A stretch of DNA of 64,000 bases from Atopobiaceae bacterium (lineage in GTDB: Bacteria; Actinomycetota; Coriobacteriia; Coriobacteriales; Atopobiaceae): contig JAUNEG010000006.1 in the NCBI GenBank assembly GCA_030525685.1, forward strand, positions 1-64,000, written 5' to 3'. Shown piece by piece: positions 49,731 through 57,500 of this stretch. A model generated the notes under the pieces. That model did no database searches. It was not told the origin of the DNA and saw nothing but the letters and a program-made list of their open reading frames with translations. The position numbers were made by a program, and so were the translations under genes. Within the stretch, counting starts at the first letter, position 1. Every line of letters starts with the position of its first letter.

Positions 49731-50198
49731 ATGAGCTTCACCCCGATCCAGACCCAGGAGGAGTTCGACCGGGCCATCAAGGAGCGGATGGACCGCCTCA
49801 AGGGGCAGTACGCCGACTACGACGAGCTCAAGGCCAAGGCCGCCAAGTTCGACGAGGCCGAGGAGGCCCGCAAGAGAGAGCTGGACAAGGCCAACGGGCG
49901 CATCGCCGAGCTGGAGGCCGCAGCAAGGGGCCGCGAGGAGGCCGACCGCCTCTCCGCTCTGCGCTCCAAGGTCGCCGAGGCGACCGGCGTGCCCGCAGAG
50001 CTCATCTCCGGCACCGACGAGGACTCCATGACCGAGAGCGCCGAGGCGATCTCCGCCTTCGCCAAGAGGACGGTCCCGCCCGCCCCGAACGTGGGCGGCG
50101 CCGGCGCCTTCGCCGGCGAGGGCGCCTCCGCGGGAGGCGCCGCCGAGGGCTTCGCCCGCGACCTCGACAGGGCCCTCTTCGGGGAGGGAAGCGAGTAA
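49731..50198 (+). CDS. Capsid scaffold protein
   Basis: A 155-residue, charged coiled-coil protein: EEFDRAIKERMDRLKGQYADYDELKAKAAKFDEAEEARKR..., typical of phage minor structural GP20-type scaffolds, ending in a Gly/Ala-rich stretch and a short DLDRALFGEG tail. It lies just before the capsid gene as expected. Confidence 0.85.
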   Translation: MSFTPIQTQEEFDRAIKERMDRLKGQYADYDELKAKAAKFDEAEEARKRELDKANGRIAELEAAARGREEADRLSALRSKVAEATGVPAELISGTDEDSMTESAEAISAFAKRTVPPAPNVGGAGAFAGEGASAGGAAEGFARDLDRALFGEGSE

Positions 50199-50231
50199 CC
50201 GACAAGGCCGAAAGGCAGGAAGGAGAGGCAC

Positions 50232-51119
50232 ATGCCCCTCATGCTCAGCGGCGGGAAGATCAAGCTCCCGCGCAGCGTCGTCACCGAGTACATCAACAAG
50301 GCCAAGGACAGCTCCACCATCGCGGCCCTCACGCCGAACGTCCCGCAGTCCTTCGCGGACGTGGACCACATGATCTTCGTGCCCTCCGCTGAGGCCGAGG
50401 TCGTGGAGGAGGGCGCCCCCAAGTCCAGCTACGACCAGGACCTGGGCGCCGTCACGGGCAAGCGCGTCAAGGTCGTCACCAACACGCGCGTCTCAGACGA
50501 GCTCAAGTGGGCCGACGAGGACAACCGCCTGGAGATCATCTCCAACATCGTGAAGGACCAGAGCGAGGCCATCGGCCGCGCGCTCGACTACGTGATCTAC
50601 CACGCGATCAACCCGCGCAAGGGCACCGCGCTCGCCGGCTACGACGCCCTCGCGGCGAAGGCCCAGCAGGTGACCGCGAGCGACGACGAGCTCGACAACA
50701 TCGACGCCCTCACCGACAAGCTCCTCGACTACGCCGTGAACGGCATCGCCGTCAGCCGCGCCTACGCCGCCGTTCTGCGCAAGCTCCGCGTGCCCGCGAG
50801 CGGCATGCGCCTCTTCCCGGAGATCCCGCTCTCCCTCGAGCTGGGCTCCCTCGACGGCATCCCCGCCGCGTGCTCCGGCACCGTCAACGGCCGCCTGGCA
50901 CAGACCCCGACGAACGTCGAGGCGATCATGGGCGACTTCGGCCTCATCAAGTGGGGCTACGTGCGCGACGCCTTCTCCGAGGTCATCGAGTACGGCGACC
51001 CGGACAACACCGGCGCGGACCTCAAGGGCAACAACCAGGTCTGCTACCGCACCGAGGCCGTGCTCGGCTACTCCGTGCTCGACTACAGCGGCTTCGCGGT
51101 CCTCAAGAAGGTGGCGTAG
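50232..51119 (+). CDS. Major capsid protein (HK97-like fold)
   Basis: The 295-residue product shows features common to HK97-type capsids: SSTIAALTPNVPQSFADVDHMIFV, AEVVEEGAPKSSYD, KLVV-like KRVKVVTNTRVSDEL, and YVRDAFSEVIEYGDPDNTGADLKGNNQVCYRTEAVLGYSVLD near the end. No N-terminal delta domain is visible; a separate scaffold gene replaces it. Confidence 0.88.
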   Translation: MPLMLSGGKIKLPRSVVTEYINKAKDSSTIAALTPNVPQSFADVDHMIFVPSAEAEVVEEGAPKSSYDQDLGAVTGKRVKVVTNTRVSDELKWADEDNRLEIISNIVKDQSEAIGRALDYVIYHAINPRKGTALAGYDALAAKAQQVTASDDELDNIDALTDKLLDYAVNGIAVSRAYAAVLRKLRVPASGMRLFPEIPLSLELGSLDGIPAACSGTVNGRLAQTPTNVEAIMGDFGLIKWGYVRDAFSEVIEYGDPDNTGADLKGNNQVCYRTEAVLGYSVLDYSGFAVLKKVA

Positions 51120-51121
51120 CC

Positions 51122-51445
51122 ATGGCGGGTCTCGTGCAGAGGGTGATCGTCGAGCCCGACGCCAAGCCCTCGCCGCTCCTCCCCATGCGCGTCTCCCTGG
51201 AGAATCCCGACGGCTCTCCCTACGAGGGCGGGGGCTCTGCCCCCGGGGCCGCGACCGCGACCCAGGCGGGCGTGGTCAAGATGGCCGCCTCCGTGGCGCA
51301 GGTCTCGGAGGCGGACGCCGCCCTGGCCGCCGACGAGGCGCCGACCAAGGCCGAGTTCGACGCCGCGGTCGCGCTCCTCAACTCCCTCAAGGCCACGGTC
51401 AACCAGGTGATCTCGGCGGAGACCTCCGCCGGGCAGATGGGCTAG
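51122..51445 (+). CDS. Head fibre-like protein
   Basis: A 107-residue protein with TATQAGVVKMAASVAQVSEADAALAADEAPTKAEFDAAVALLNSLK, similar to small phage head-fibre proteins (Phage_fiber_2 type). Directly follows the capsid gene. Confidence 0.65.
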   Translation: MAGLVQRVIVEPDAKPSPLLPMRVSLENPDGSPYEGGGSAPGAATATQAGVVKMAASVAQVSEADAALAADEAPTKAEFDAAVALLNSLKATVNQVISAETSAGQMG

Positions 51446-51447
51446 CC

Positions 51448-52227
51448 GTGGGCGCCGACGGCGGGGGCGACGCCCCGCTCGCCACGCTCGAGGGCTACGA
51501 GCGGCGCTACGGAGCGCCGACCGAGCCCGACCGGGTGAGCGCCCTGCTCGCCGACGCCTCCGACGCCCTGCTCTCCGAGTACGAGCTGTACTGGGGCGAG
51601 CCGTGGGCCGCGGGCGCCCACCCGGCGTTCGACCGCTCGGCCGAGGCCGTGTGCTGCGCGGTGGTCCGGCGCGCCGTGGCCACGGAGGGGTCCCTGCCGG
51701 GCGCGACGCAGCTCAGCCAGGGCGCCGGGGACTACACCGCCTCCGTCACGCTCGCGAGCCCGGGGGGCGACCTCTACGTCGGCAAGTCCGACCGCCGCCG
51801 CCTCGGGCTCGCGGGCTGCCGCGTGGGCAGCATCCGGCCCATGACGGCGGCGGACCGGGAGGGGGGAGCGATGACGTCGATGCCCGACCTCGGCCTCATC
51901 CGGGGCGAGACGGTCACCGTGCGAACGCCGGCAAAGGGCCACGACGAGCACATGGAGGAGGTCGTGACGTGGGAGGAGGCCGTCGTGGAGAACGTCGTGG
52001 TCACCCCCGGCGCGACCTCCGACGTGCTCGACACGGCGCGACCGGACGGCACGCGCGTGGCCTTCACGCTCGGCTTCCCAAAGACCTTCGCGGAGCCGCT
52101 TCGTGGCTGTCACGTGCTCGTGCGCGGCATCGAGTGCGCCGTCATAGGAGACCCGCAGCCGTACACGGCCGAGAACACGCCGGGGGCGCACAACCTCACG
52201 GCCGAGGTGGCGAGGGTCGATGGCTAG
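51448..52227 (+). CDS. Head-tail connector, probable fusion of two small genes
   Basis: The first ~140 residues (TLEGYERRYGAPTEPDRVSALLADASDALLSEY...) resemble a head-tail adaptor (gp6/gp15 type). The last ~115 (MTSMPDLGLIRGETVTVRTPAKG...VLVRGIECAVIGDPQPYTAENTP) resemble a head-closure/stopper protein. The junction carries an internal ATG with a GGGGGGAGCG site (near 51871), so two proteins may still be made. Most relatives encode these separately. Confidence 0.65.
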   Translation: MGADGGGDAPLATLEGYERRYGAPTEPDRVSALLADASDALLSEYELYWGEPWAAGAHPAFDRSAEAVCCAVVRRAVATEGSLPGATQLSQGAGDYTASVTLASPGGDLYVGKSDRRRLGLAGCRVGSIRPMTAADREGGAMTSMPDLGLIRGETVTVRTPAKGHDEHMEEVVTWEEAVVENVVVTPGATSDVLDTARPDGTRVAFTLGFPKTFAEPLRGCHVLVRGIECAVIGDPQPYTAENTPGAHNLTAEVARVDG

Positions 52228-52498
52228 CGGGGTCCGCGTCAGGATCAACAGCTCAGGGGCGCGTGCCCTGCTGACGGACCCGGCCGTCGCGGCCGACCTC
52301 ATGGCCCGCGCCGAAGCCATCGCCGGCAGCGCGTGCGCCAAGGCCTCACCCGACGAGATGAGGAACGACCCCTTCACCGCCGTGGACGCATCGACGGCGG
52401 GCCGTGCGCGCGTGCGTGTGGTCACGTCGTCTCCGCACGGCATCAGGTCCCAGAACAGGGACAACACGCTCTTGAAGAGCGTGGACGCGGGGAGGTGA
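52220..52498 (+). CDS. Minor tail / HK97 gp10-like protein
   Basis: Ninety-two residues, starting inside the previous 3' end. Position and the basic C-terminal GIRSQNRDNTLLKSVDAGR suggest an HK97 gp10-like tail completion protein. The sequence match is weak. Confidence 0.55.
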   Translation: MASGVRVRINSSGARALLTDPAVAADLMARAEAIAGSACAKASPDEMRNDPFTAVDASTAGRARVRVVTSSPHGIRSQNRDNTLLKSVDAGR

Positions 52499-52502
52499 GC
52501 GC

Positions 52503-52853
52503 ATGGACGCCGAGCGCGCCTGCGTGGACTACCTGAACGGCGCCGACGTGGGCGCGACCGCCTACTACGACGTGCCGAACCCGCGCCCGAGCCCCCTCGT
52601 GGTCGTGGAGCGCACCGGCGGCGGGAGGGGAGAGGGGGCGACGTCGCGACCCACCCTCGACGCGCAGTGCTGGGCGCCGACGCGCCGCGGGGCCGCCCTG
52701 CTCGCCCGGGCTGTGGAGGACGCGCTCCTCGACATGCCGGCGGGCGTCGCCGGGGTGACGCACGTGACCATCAGCTCGACCTTCCGGGACCGCGACCTAG
52801 AGAGCGGGACGCCCCGCTATCACGTGGTCTTCGAGATCTACAGCAACGTCTGA
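52503..52853 (+). CDS. Tail terminator-like protein
   Basis: A 116-residue protein: ACVDYLNGADVGATAYYDVPNPRPSPLVVVERTGG, TLDAQCWAPTRRGAALLARAVEDAL, and YHVVFEIYSNV at the end, the pattern of gpU/DUF3168-like tail terminators. Directly before the major tail gene. Confidence 0.7.
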   Translation: MDAERACVDYLNGADVGATAYYDVPNPRPSPLVVVERTGGGRGEGATSRPTLDAQCWAPTRRGAALLARAVEDALLDMPAGVAGVTHVTISSTFRDRDLESGTPRYHVVFEIYSNV

Positions 52854-52857
52854 CACC

Positions 52858-52878
52858 GGCCCCGCGAGGGGCCTCTTT
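52858..52878 (+). terminator. Intrinsic terminator inside the late operon
   Basis: GGCCCC-GCGA-GGGGCC followed by TCTTTC, between the tail terminator gene and the major tail gene. The U tract is weak. Confidence 0.6.
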
Positions 52879-52895
52879 CGTAAGGAGGGGCGATC

Positions 52896-53480
52896 ATGCC
52901 CGAGAGCAAGACCAACAACACCAAGAACGCGAGCTACGCGAAGTTCAAGAAGGGGGCCTACTTCTTCGTCGCGCCCTACGGGGCTCCCCTGCCGACCGAC
53001 AACTCCACGGAGCTCGACGCCGCCTTCAAGAACATGGGCTTCATGGGGAACGGCGGCTTCGTCTTCTCCAGCAGCTCGAGCACCAACACCGGCCGGGACG
53101 CCAACGGGGACGCCATCGCCACCTCCGCGGGCGAGGTCGAGAAGACGCTCCAGTGCGTCTTCCGCGAGCTCAAGGCGGCGGGCATGAAGGTGGTCTACGG
53201 CCAGGACAACGTCACCGACGAGAACGGCGTCCTCACCGTCCACGACAAGGGGCCGAACTCCGAGGTCTACTCCGGAGTCATCGAGGCCCTGCTCGACGAC
53301 GGCCGAAAGGACCGCAAGGTCATCCCGCAGATGGTGCCCAACCAGCTGGGCTCCGAAACCATGAGCTACACCGAGCTCGTGGGCAAGGACATGACCTTCG
53401 CCGTCCTGCTCGACGGAGAGCTGGGCGACTACTACGTTGACTACATCGACAGCACCGAGACCGCCGCGGCGGACGAGTAA
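52896..53480 (+). CDS. Major tail protein
   Basis: A 194-residue protein with YAKFKKGAYFFVAPYGAPLPTD, KTLQCVFRELKAAGMKVVYGQ and SGVIEALLDDGRKDRKVIPQMV, compatible with siphovirus tail tube subunits. Upstream of the frameshifting chaperone pair and tape measure, the standard order. AAGGAGGGG precedes the start. Confidence 0.8.
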   Translation: MPESKTNNTKNASYAKFKKGAYFFVAPYGAPLPTDNSTELDAAFKNMGFMGNGGFVFSSSSSTNTGRDANGDAIATSAGEVEKTLQCVFRELKAAGMKVVYGQDNVTDENGVLTVHDKGPNSEVYSGVIEALLDDGRKDRKVIPQMVPNQLGSETMSYTELVGKDMTFAVLLDGELGDYYVDYIDSTETAAADE

Positions 53481-53490
53481 GGGGGAGGAC

Positions 53491-53787
53491 ATGGAGGAGA
53501 AGCCCAAGGGCACGACCGTCGAGGTGGACGGCATCGAGGTCACGGTGGCGCTCGACCCCGCGAACGACTACGAGCTCGTGGAGTGCGCCGTCATCGCGAA
53601 CGACCCCGCGCGTACCGTCGAGGAGCAGAACCGCGCCTACGTCCGCCGCGTCCGCCTCATCCTCGGCGACGCCCACGACCGCGTGATGCGCGAGCTGCGC
53701 GAGGCGCACGGCGGCGAGCTCGAGCCCGCCACCGTCGCCGACTTCGTGGCGCGCGTCACCGCGAGGGTGGCCGAGGCAAAAAACTAG
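53491..53787 (+). CDS. Tail assembly chaperone (gpG-like), frameshift site at its end
   Basis: A 98-residue protein (TTVEVDGIEVTVALDPANDYELVE...) that ends GCA AAA AAC TAG. The heptamer A AAA AAC at 53778-53784 is a classical -1 slippery site. A -1 shift enters the next frame at KKLAGLGRAIALHEG, producing a fused gpGT protein. Confidence 0.88.
   Translation: MEEKPKGTTVEVDGIEVTVALDPANDYELVECAVIANDPARTVEEQNRAYVRRVRLILGDAHDRVMRELREAHGGELEPATVADFVARVTARVAEAKN
53778..53784 (+). promoter_or_regulatory. -1 frameshift slippery heptamer AAAAAAC
   Basis: Reads A AAA AAC in the gpG frame, immediately before the TAG stop. Shifting back by one joins gpG to the downstream reading frame. Confidence 0.88.
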
Positions 53788-54182
53788 CGGGTCTCGGCCG
53801 GGCCATCGCCCTCCACGAGGGCGAGGTCCGCGCCGACCTCATGCGCTTCTACGGCGTCTCGCTCGACGGGGCGGGGTCCGCCTACTCGTGGAGGGACTGC
53901 GCGGCGATGGTGGCACACCTGCCCTCCGAGAGCGCGCTCAGGCGCGCGGAGGGCGACGGGTGGAGCGAGGCCGAGCGCCTGCTCGCCCTGATCGCCGACA
54001 ACACCTCCGTCATCCGCTGGCAGCCGACCGACCACAACCTCCCGGGCAACGCCGAGCCGGCGAGGTGCCGCTCCCCGCGCGAGCGGGAGCTCGCGGCCGA
54101 GCGGGCGGCCGAGGACACATACACCGAGAAGGACATGGACGACATCGCCGAGATGCTCGGCATCCCCGAGGGCAGGAGGTAG
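53785..54182 (+). CDS. gpT part of the tail chaperone (made by -1 frameshift)
   Basis: Has no start of its own; it is reached by slipping at 53778-53784 and is given here from the first shifted codon region. The product carries EGEVRADLMRFYGVSLDGAGSAYSWRDCAAMVAHLPSESAL and TYTEKDMDDIAEMLGIPEGRR. In siphoviruses the gpGT fusion binds the tape measure, which is the next gene. Confidence 0.85.
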
Positions 54183-54185
54183 CGC

Positions 54186-57100
54186 ATGGCCGACGGCATC
54201 GAGCTCGCGAGTGCCTACGTCACACTGGTACCGTCCCTCAAGGGCGCAGCCAAGAGCATAGACTCCCAGCTGTCCGGCATCGACCTGTCGAGGAGCGGCG
54301 CGCGCATGGGGGCATCCCTCTCGAGCGCCATGGGGAAGTCGATAAGGACGGACGCCCTGAAGCCCCTCCTCGCCTCCGTGCGGAGCGCGGAGAGGGAGGT
54401 GGACAGGTCCTACCGCAGAATGGCCAATGCGTCCGGCGAGGTCGAGGTCGCACAGAGGCGGCTCTCCGAGGCGGTCGCGAAGTACGGCGGGGACTCGTCG
54501 CAGGCCGCCCAGGCTCAGCTGGACCTCGAGCGGGCCCAGCAGCGGCTGAGCGACGCGGCCGGCGCCGCGGAGGCCGCGCACACGCGCCTGGCCGACGCCC
54601 AGGAGGCCGTCGCGGCCGCCTCGGCCGGTCTCGGCGACGACCTGGACGCGCAGTCCCGCCGCCTTGCGACCCTCTCCGAGAGGGCGGAGGCAGCCGGCAG
54701 GAGCCTCGAGTCCATCGGCTCCGGGCTCTCGGGGGCCGGAAAGTCCATCGCGGGCGTCGGCGACAGGCTCACGGCGGGCGTCACCGTGCCGCTGGCCGGC
54801 GCGGCCGCCGCCGCCGGGGCCTTCGCGCTCAGGACCGCGAGCGCCGCCGAGACCACCGAGATCTCCTTCACCACCATGCTGGGCAGCGAGGAGGCCGCCC
54901 TCTCCATGATGGAGGAGCTGGCCGACTTCGCCGCGCACACGCCCTTCGAGCTGTCCGGCCTCCAGACGGCCACGCGCCAGCTGCTCGCCTACGGCTTCAC
55001 CGCGGGGGACGTCATCCCGATGCTCACCGCCGTCGGCGACGCAACGGCGGCGCTCGGCACCGGGCAGGCGGGCATCGAGTCCGTCACGCGCGCGCTCGGC
55101 CAGATGCAGACGCGCGGCAAGGTCTCCGCCGAGGAGATGCTGCAGCTCACCGAGGCCGGAATCCCCGCGTGGGAGTACCTCGCCCGCGCCATCGGCACCG
55201 ACACCGCCGGGGCCATGGAGAAGGTCACCGACGGGGCCGTGTCCGCCTCCGAGGGCATCGCCGCCATCACGGCGGGCATGCGCGAGGACTTCGGCGGCAT
55301 GATGGAGGAGCAGTCCAGGACCGTCGAGGGGCTCTTCTCCAACCTCACGGACGCAATCGAGCGGCCGCTGATGAAGCTGCGCGAGAGCGACGCCTACGAG
55401 CGGTTCGCCGAGTCGCTCTCAGGCGTGGTCGACGCCGCCGGGCCATTCGTCGAGTCCCTGCTACCGCACATGGAGAGCGGGCTCGACGCGGTCTCCGGCG
55501 TGCTCGACGCCGCGACCGACGCCATGGAGGGCTTCTCGTCCATGAGCGAGGAGTCCCAGGCGCAGGTGCTCGGGCTCGTCGCCGCCGCGGCAGGCGTGGG
55601 GCCCGCGATGTCCGTCGGCGGCCGAGCCATGGAGAGGGTCGGCGACGCGACGAGGGCCGCGGGCAAGGCGCTGCCGTCGCTCTCGAAGTCCCTCACCTCG
55701 CTCGGCGAGACCTTCGGGTGGTCGTCCGGCGAGTCCACGGCGCTCGGGACGGCCCTCTCGGCCATCCCGGGACCGGCGAAGCTCGCGGCCGCCGCCGTCG
55801 GCGTCGTGCTGCTCTCCGGCGTCGCCAGTTATGTGGATTGGGCCACGAAGGCCGACCGCGAGGCACGGGTCCAGGCCGAGGCCATGGACGTGCTCGCGGG
55901 CGCCTCGGAGACCGCCGGCGCCGCCATGTCACAGGCTTCTGACGGACCGCGCCTGCTCGGGACCGAGATCTACAACCTAGGCGAGGACATACAGGAGAAC
56001 TGGCAGTCCATCGCGGACCTCGGGTCCGCGTTCGACGAGATAGACGCCAAGGCGTCCGCCCAGGTGACGCAGCTCTCGGCGGCGAGGACCGCCATCGCCG
56101 ACTACAACGGTCAGACGGACCTCTCCGCCCAGCAGCTCGGCAGCTTCCAGGCCGCCATCGAGACGCTGAACGAGAGGTGTGGGACCAACTACGAGGTCGT
56201 GAAGGACGCGGGCGGCGCGTACTGCGTCATGCGGGACGGCGCGAAGGTCGCGGCAGACGAGCTCTACGAACTCATCGACGCCCAGATGGCGCAGGCGCAG
56301 GTCTCCGCGCAGATGGAGAAGCTGGAGTCGCTCTACGCCGAGCAGGCCGAGCAGGCGCAGGAGTACGCCGAGGCCGTGCAACAGGTCGCGGACGCCCAGG
56401 CGGCCTACGACGAGGCGCTGTCGAAGTATGGCGAAATCGGCTCGAGCTGGGCGCTCGACGACCTCAACGAGGCGAAGGCCAGCCTCGCCGAGGTCGAGGA
56501 TCAGATGGGCGCCACGGCCGAGGCGACCGACGCCGTGGAGGAGTCCATCGGCAACCTCACCGCCGCGTCCCGGGGCGCGGTCGAGGGCTTCGACGCCCTC
56601 GTGCAGGGCAGCGGTTCGCTCAACAGCTTCTTCTCCGAGACCGGCGGCTCCATGGACGAGTTCGCCGACGACCTTGAGGCCTCCGGCGTCTCGCTGGAGG
56701 AGTTCTCGGCCATGGGGCAGGACGAGCTGCTCAGGCTCGCCGGTGCGTGGGACGGCACCGAGCAGTCGATCGCTGACTCCTTGAGGAGCATGGGGCACGA
56801 GGTCGAGGCGTACAACGACGTGCCGCTGAACGACAAGGACGCGGCCGCCACGATCGACGACAGCTCCCTCGTGGACGCCCAGGGCAACCTCTACACGTGG
56901 GACGGCTCCGTGCTCATCGACCAGCACGGGAACGCAGTGGTGGACGACGTGAGCCTGACCGACGCCCAGGGCAACCTGTGGACGTGGAACGGATCCAGCC
57001 TGCTCGACAAGGACGGAAACGCCCACATCGGCGGCAACCTCTCCACGGCCCTCGCACAGGCGGAGAAGTGGAGGAGCCTGCCGCACAACCTCGGAAGCAA

Positions 57101-57497
57101 GGTCGCGTCCATCACGACATCGATAACGAACGTGACCAAGAACCTGGTCTCGACGGTCTTCTCCCGCAACGCGGCCGGCGGCATCCGCCTCAACGCGGCC
57201 GGCGGCATCCGGGCGCACGCCGACGGCGGCGTCATCGCGACCCGCGCGGTCCCGCTCGACATCGTGGGCGAGGACGGGGCCGAGGCGATCGTGCCGCTCA
57301 CGAACCGGCGCTACAGCCAGCCCTTCGCCGACCTCATCGCGGAGGGGGTGGCGCGCGAGGCGGGGCGCGGCGGCGACACCTACCAGGTCTACGTCGACGG
57401 CTCAGCGATCGCGGTGGACGGCCGCATCGCGCAGGCCCTCTCCGCGCTGCTCGGCGCGGTGGAGCGCAGATACGACATGGGAGGGGCGGTGGCGTAG
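54186..57497 (+). CDS. Tape measure protein
   Basis: Sets tail length. The 1103-residue product has a coiled-coil N-terminus (VRSAEREVDRSYRRMANASGEVEVAQRRLSEAV), then the conserved TMP domain TTEISFTTMLGSEEAALSMM, DVIPMLTAVGDATAAL, AEEMLQLTEAGIPAWEYLA. Hydrophobic segments and more coiled coils follow. It ends with the NAAGGIR repeats and VGEDGAEAIVPLTN. By the usual ~1.5 angstrom per residue, a tail of about 165 nm is expected. Confidence 0.93.
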   Translation: MADGIELASAYVTLVPSLKGAAKSIDSQLSGIDLSRSGARMGASLSSAMGKSIRTDALKPLLASVRSAEREVDRSYRRMANASGEVEVAQRRLSEAVAKYGGDSSQAAQAQLDLERAQQRLSDAAGAAEAAHTRLADAQEAVAAASAGLGDDLDAQSRRLATLSERAEAAGRSLESIGSGLSGAGKSIAGVGDRLTAGVTVPLAGAAAAAGAFALRTASAAETTEISFTTMLGSEEAALSMMEELADFAAHTPFELSGLQTATRQLLAYGFTAGDVIPMLTAVGDATAALGTGQAGIESVTRALGQMQTRGKVSAEEMLQLTEAGIPAWEYLARAIGTDTAGAMEKVTDGAVSASEGIAAITAGMREDFGGMMEEQSRTVEGLFSNLTDAIERPLMKLRESDAYERFAESLSGVVDAAGPFVESLLPHMESGLDAVSGVLDAATDAMEGFSSMSEESQAQVLGLVAAAAGVGPAMSVGGRAMERVGDATRAAGKALPSLSKSLTSLGETFGWSSGESTALGTALSAIPGPAKLAAAAVGVVLLSGVASYVDWATKADREARVQAEAMDVLAGASETAGAAMSQASDGPRLLGTEIYNLGEDIQENWQSIADLGSAFDEIDAKASAQVTQLSAARTAIADYNGQTDLSAQQLGSFQAAIETLNERCGTNYEVVKDAGGAYCVMRDGAKVAADELYELIDAQMAQAQVSAQMEKLESLYAEQAEQAQEYAEAVQQVADAQAAYDEALSKYGEIGSSWALDDLNEAKASLAEVEDQMGATAEATDAVEESIGNLTAASRGAVEGFDALVQGSGSLNSFFSETGGSMDEFADDLEASGVSLEEFSAMGQDELLRLAGAWDGTEQSIADSLRSMGHEVEAYNDVPLNDKDAAATIDDSSLVDAQGNLYTWDGSVLIDQHGNAVVDDVSLTDAQGNLWTWNGSSLLDKDGNAHIGGNLSTALAQAEKWRSLPHNLGSKVASITTSITNVTKNLVSTVFSRNAAGGIRLNAAGGIRAHADGGVIATRAVPLDIVGEDGAEAIVPLTNRRYSQPFADLIAEGVAREAGRGGDTYQVYVDGSAIAVDGRIAQALSALLGAVERRYDMGGAVA

Positions 57498-57500
57498 GGC

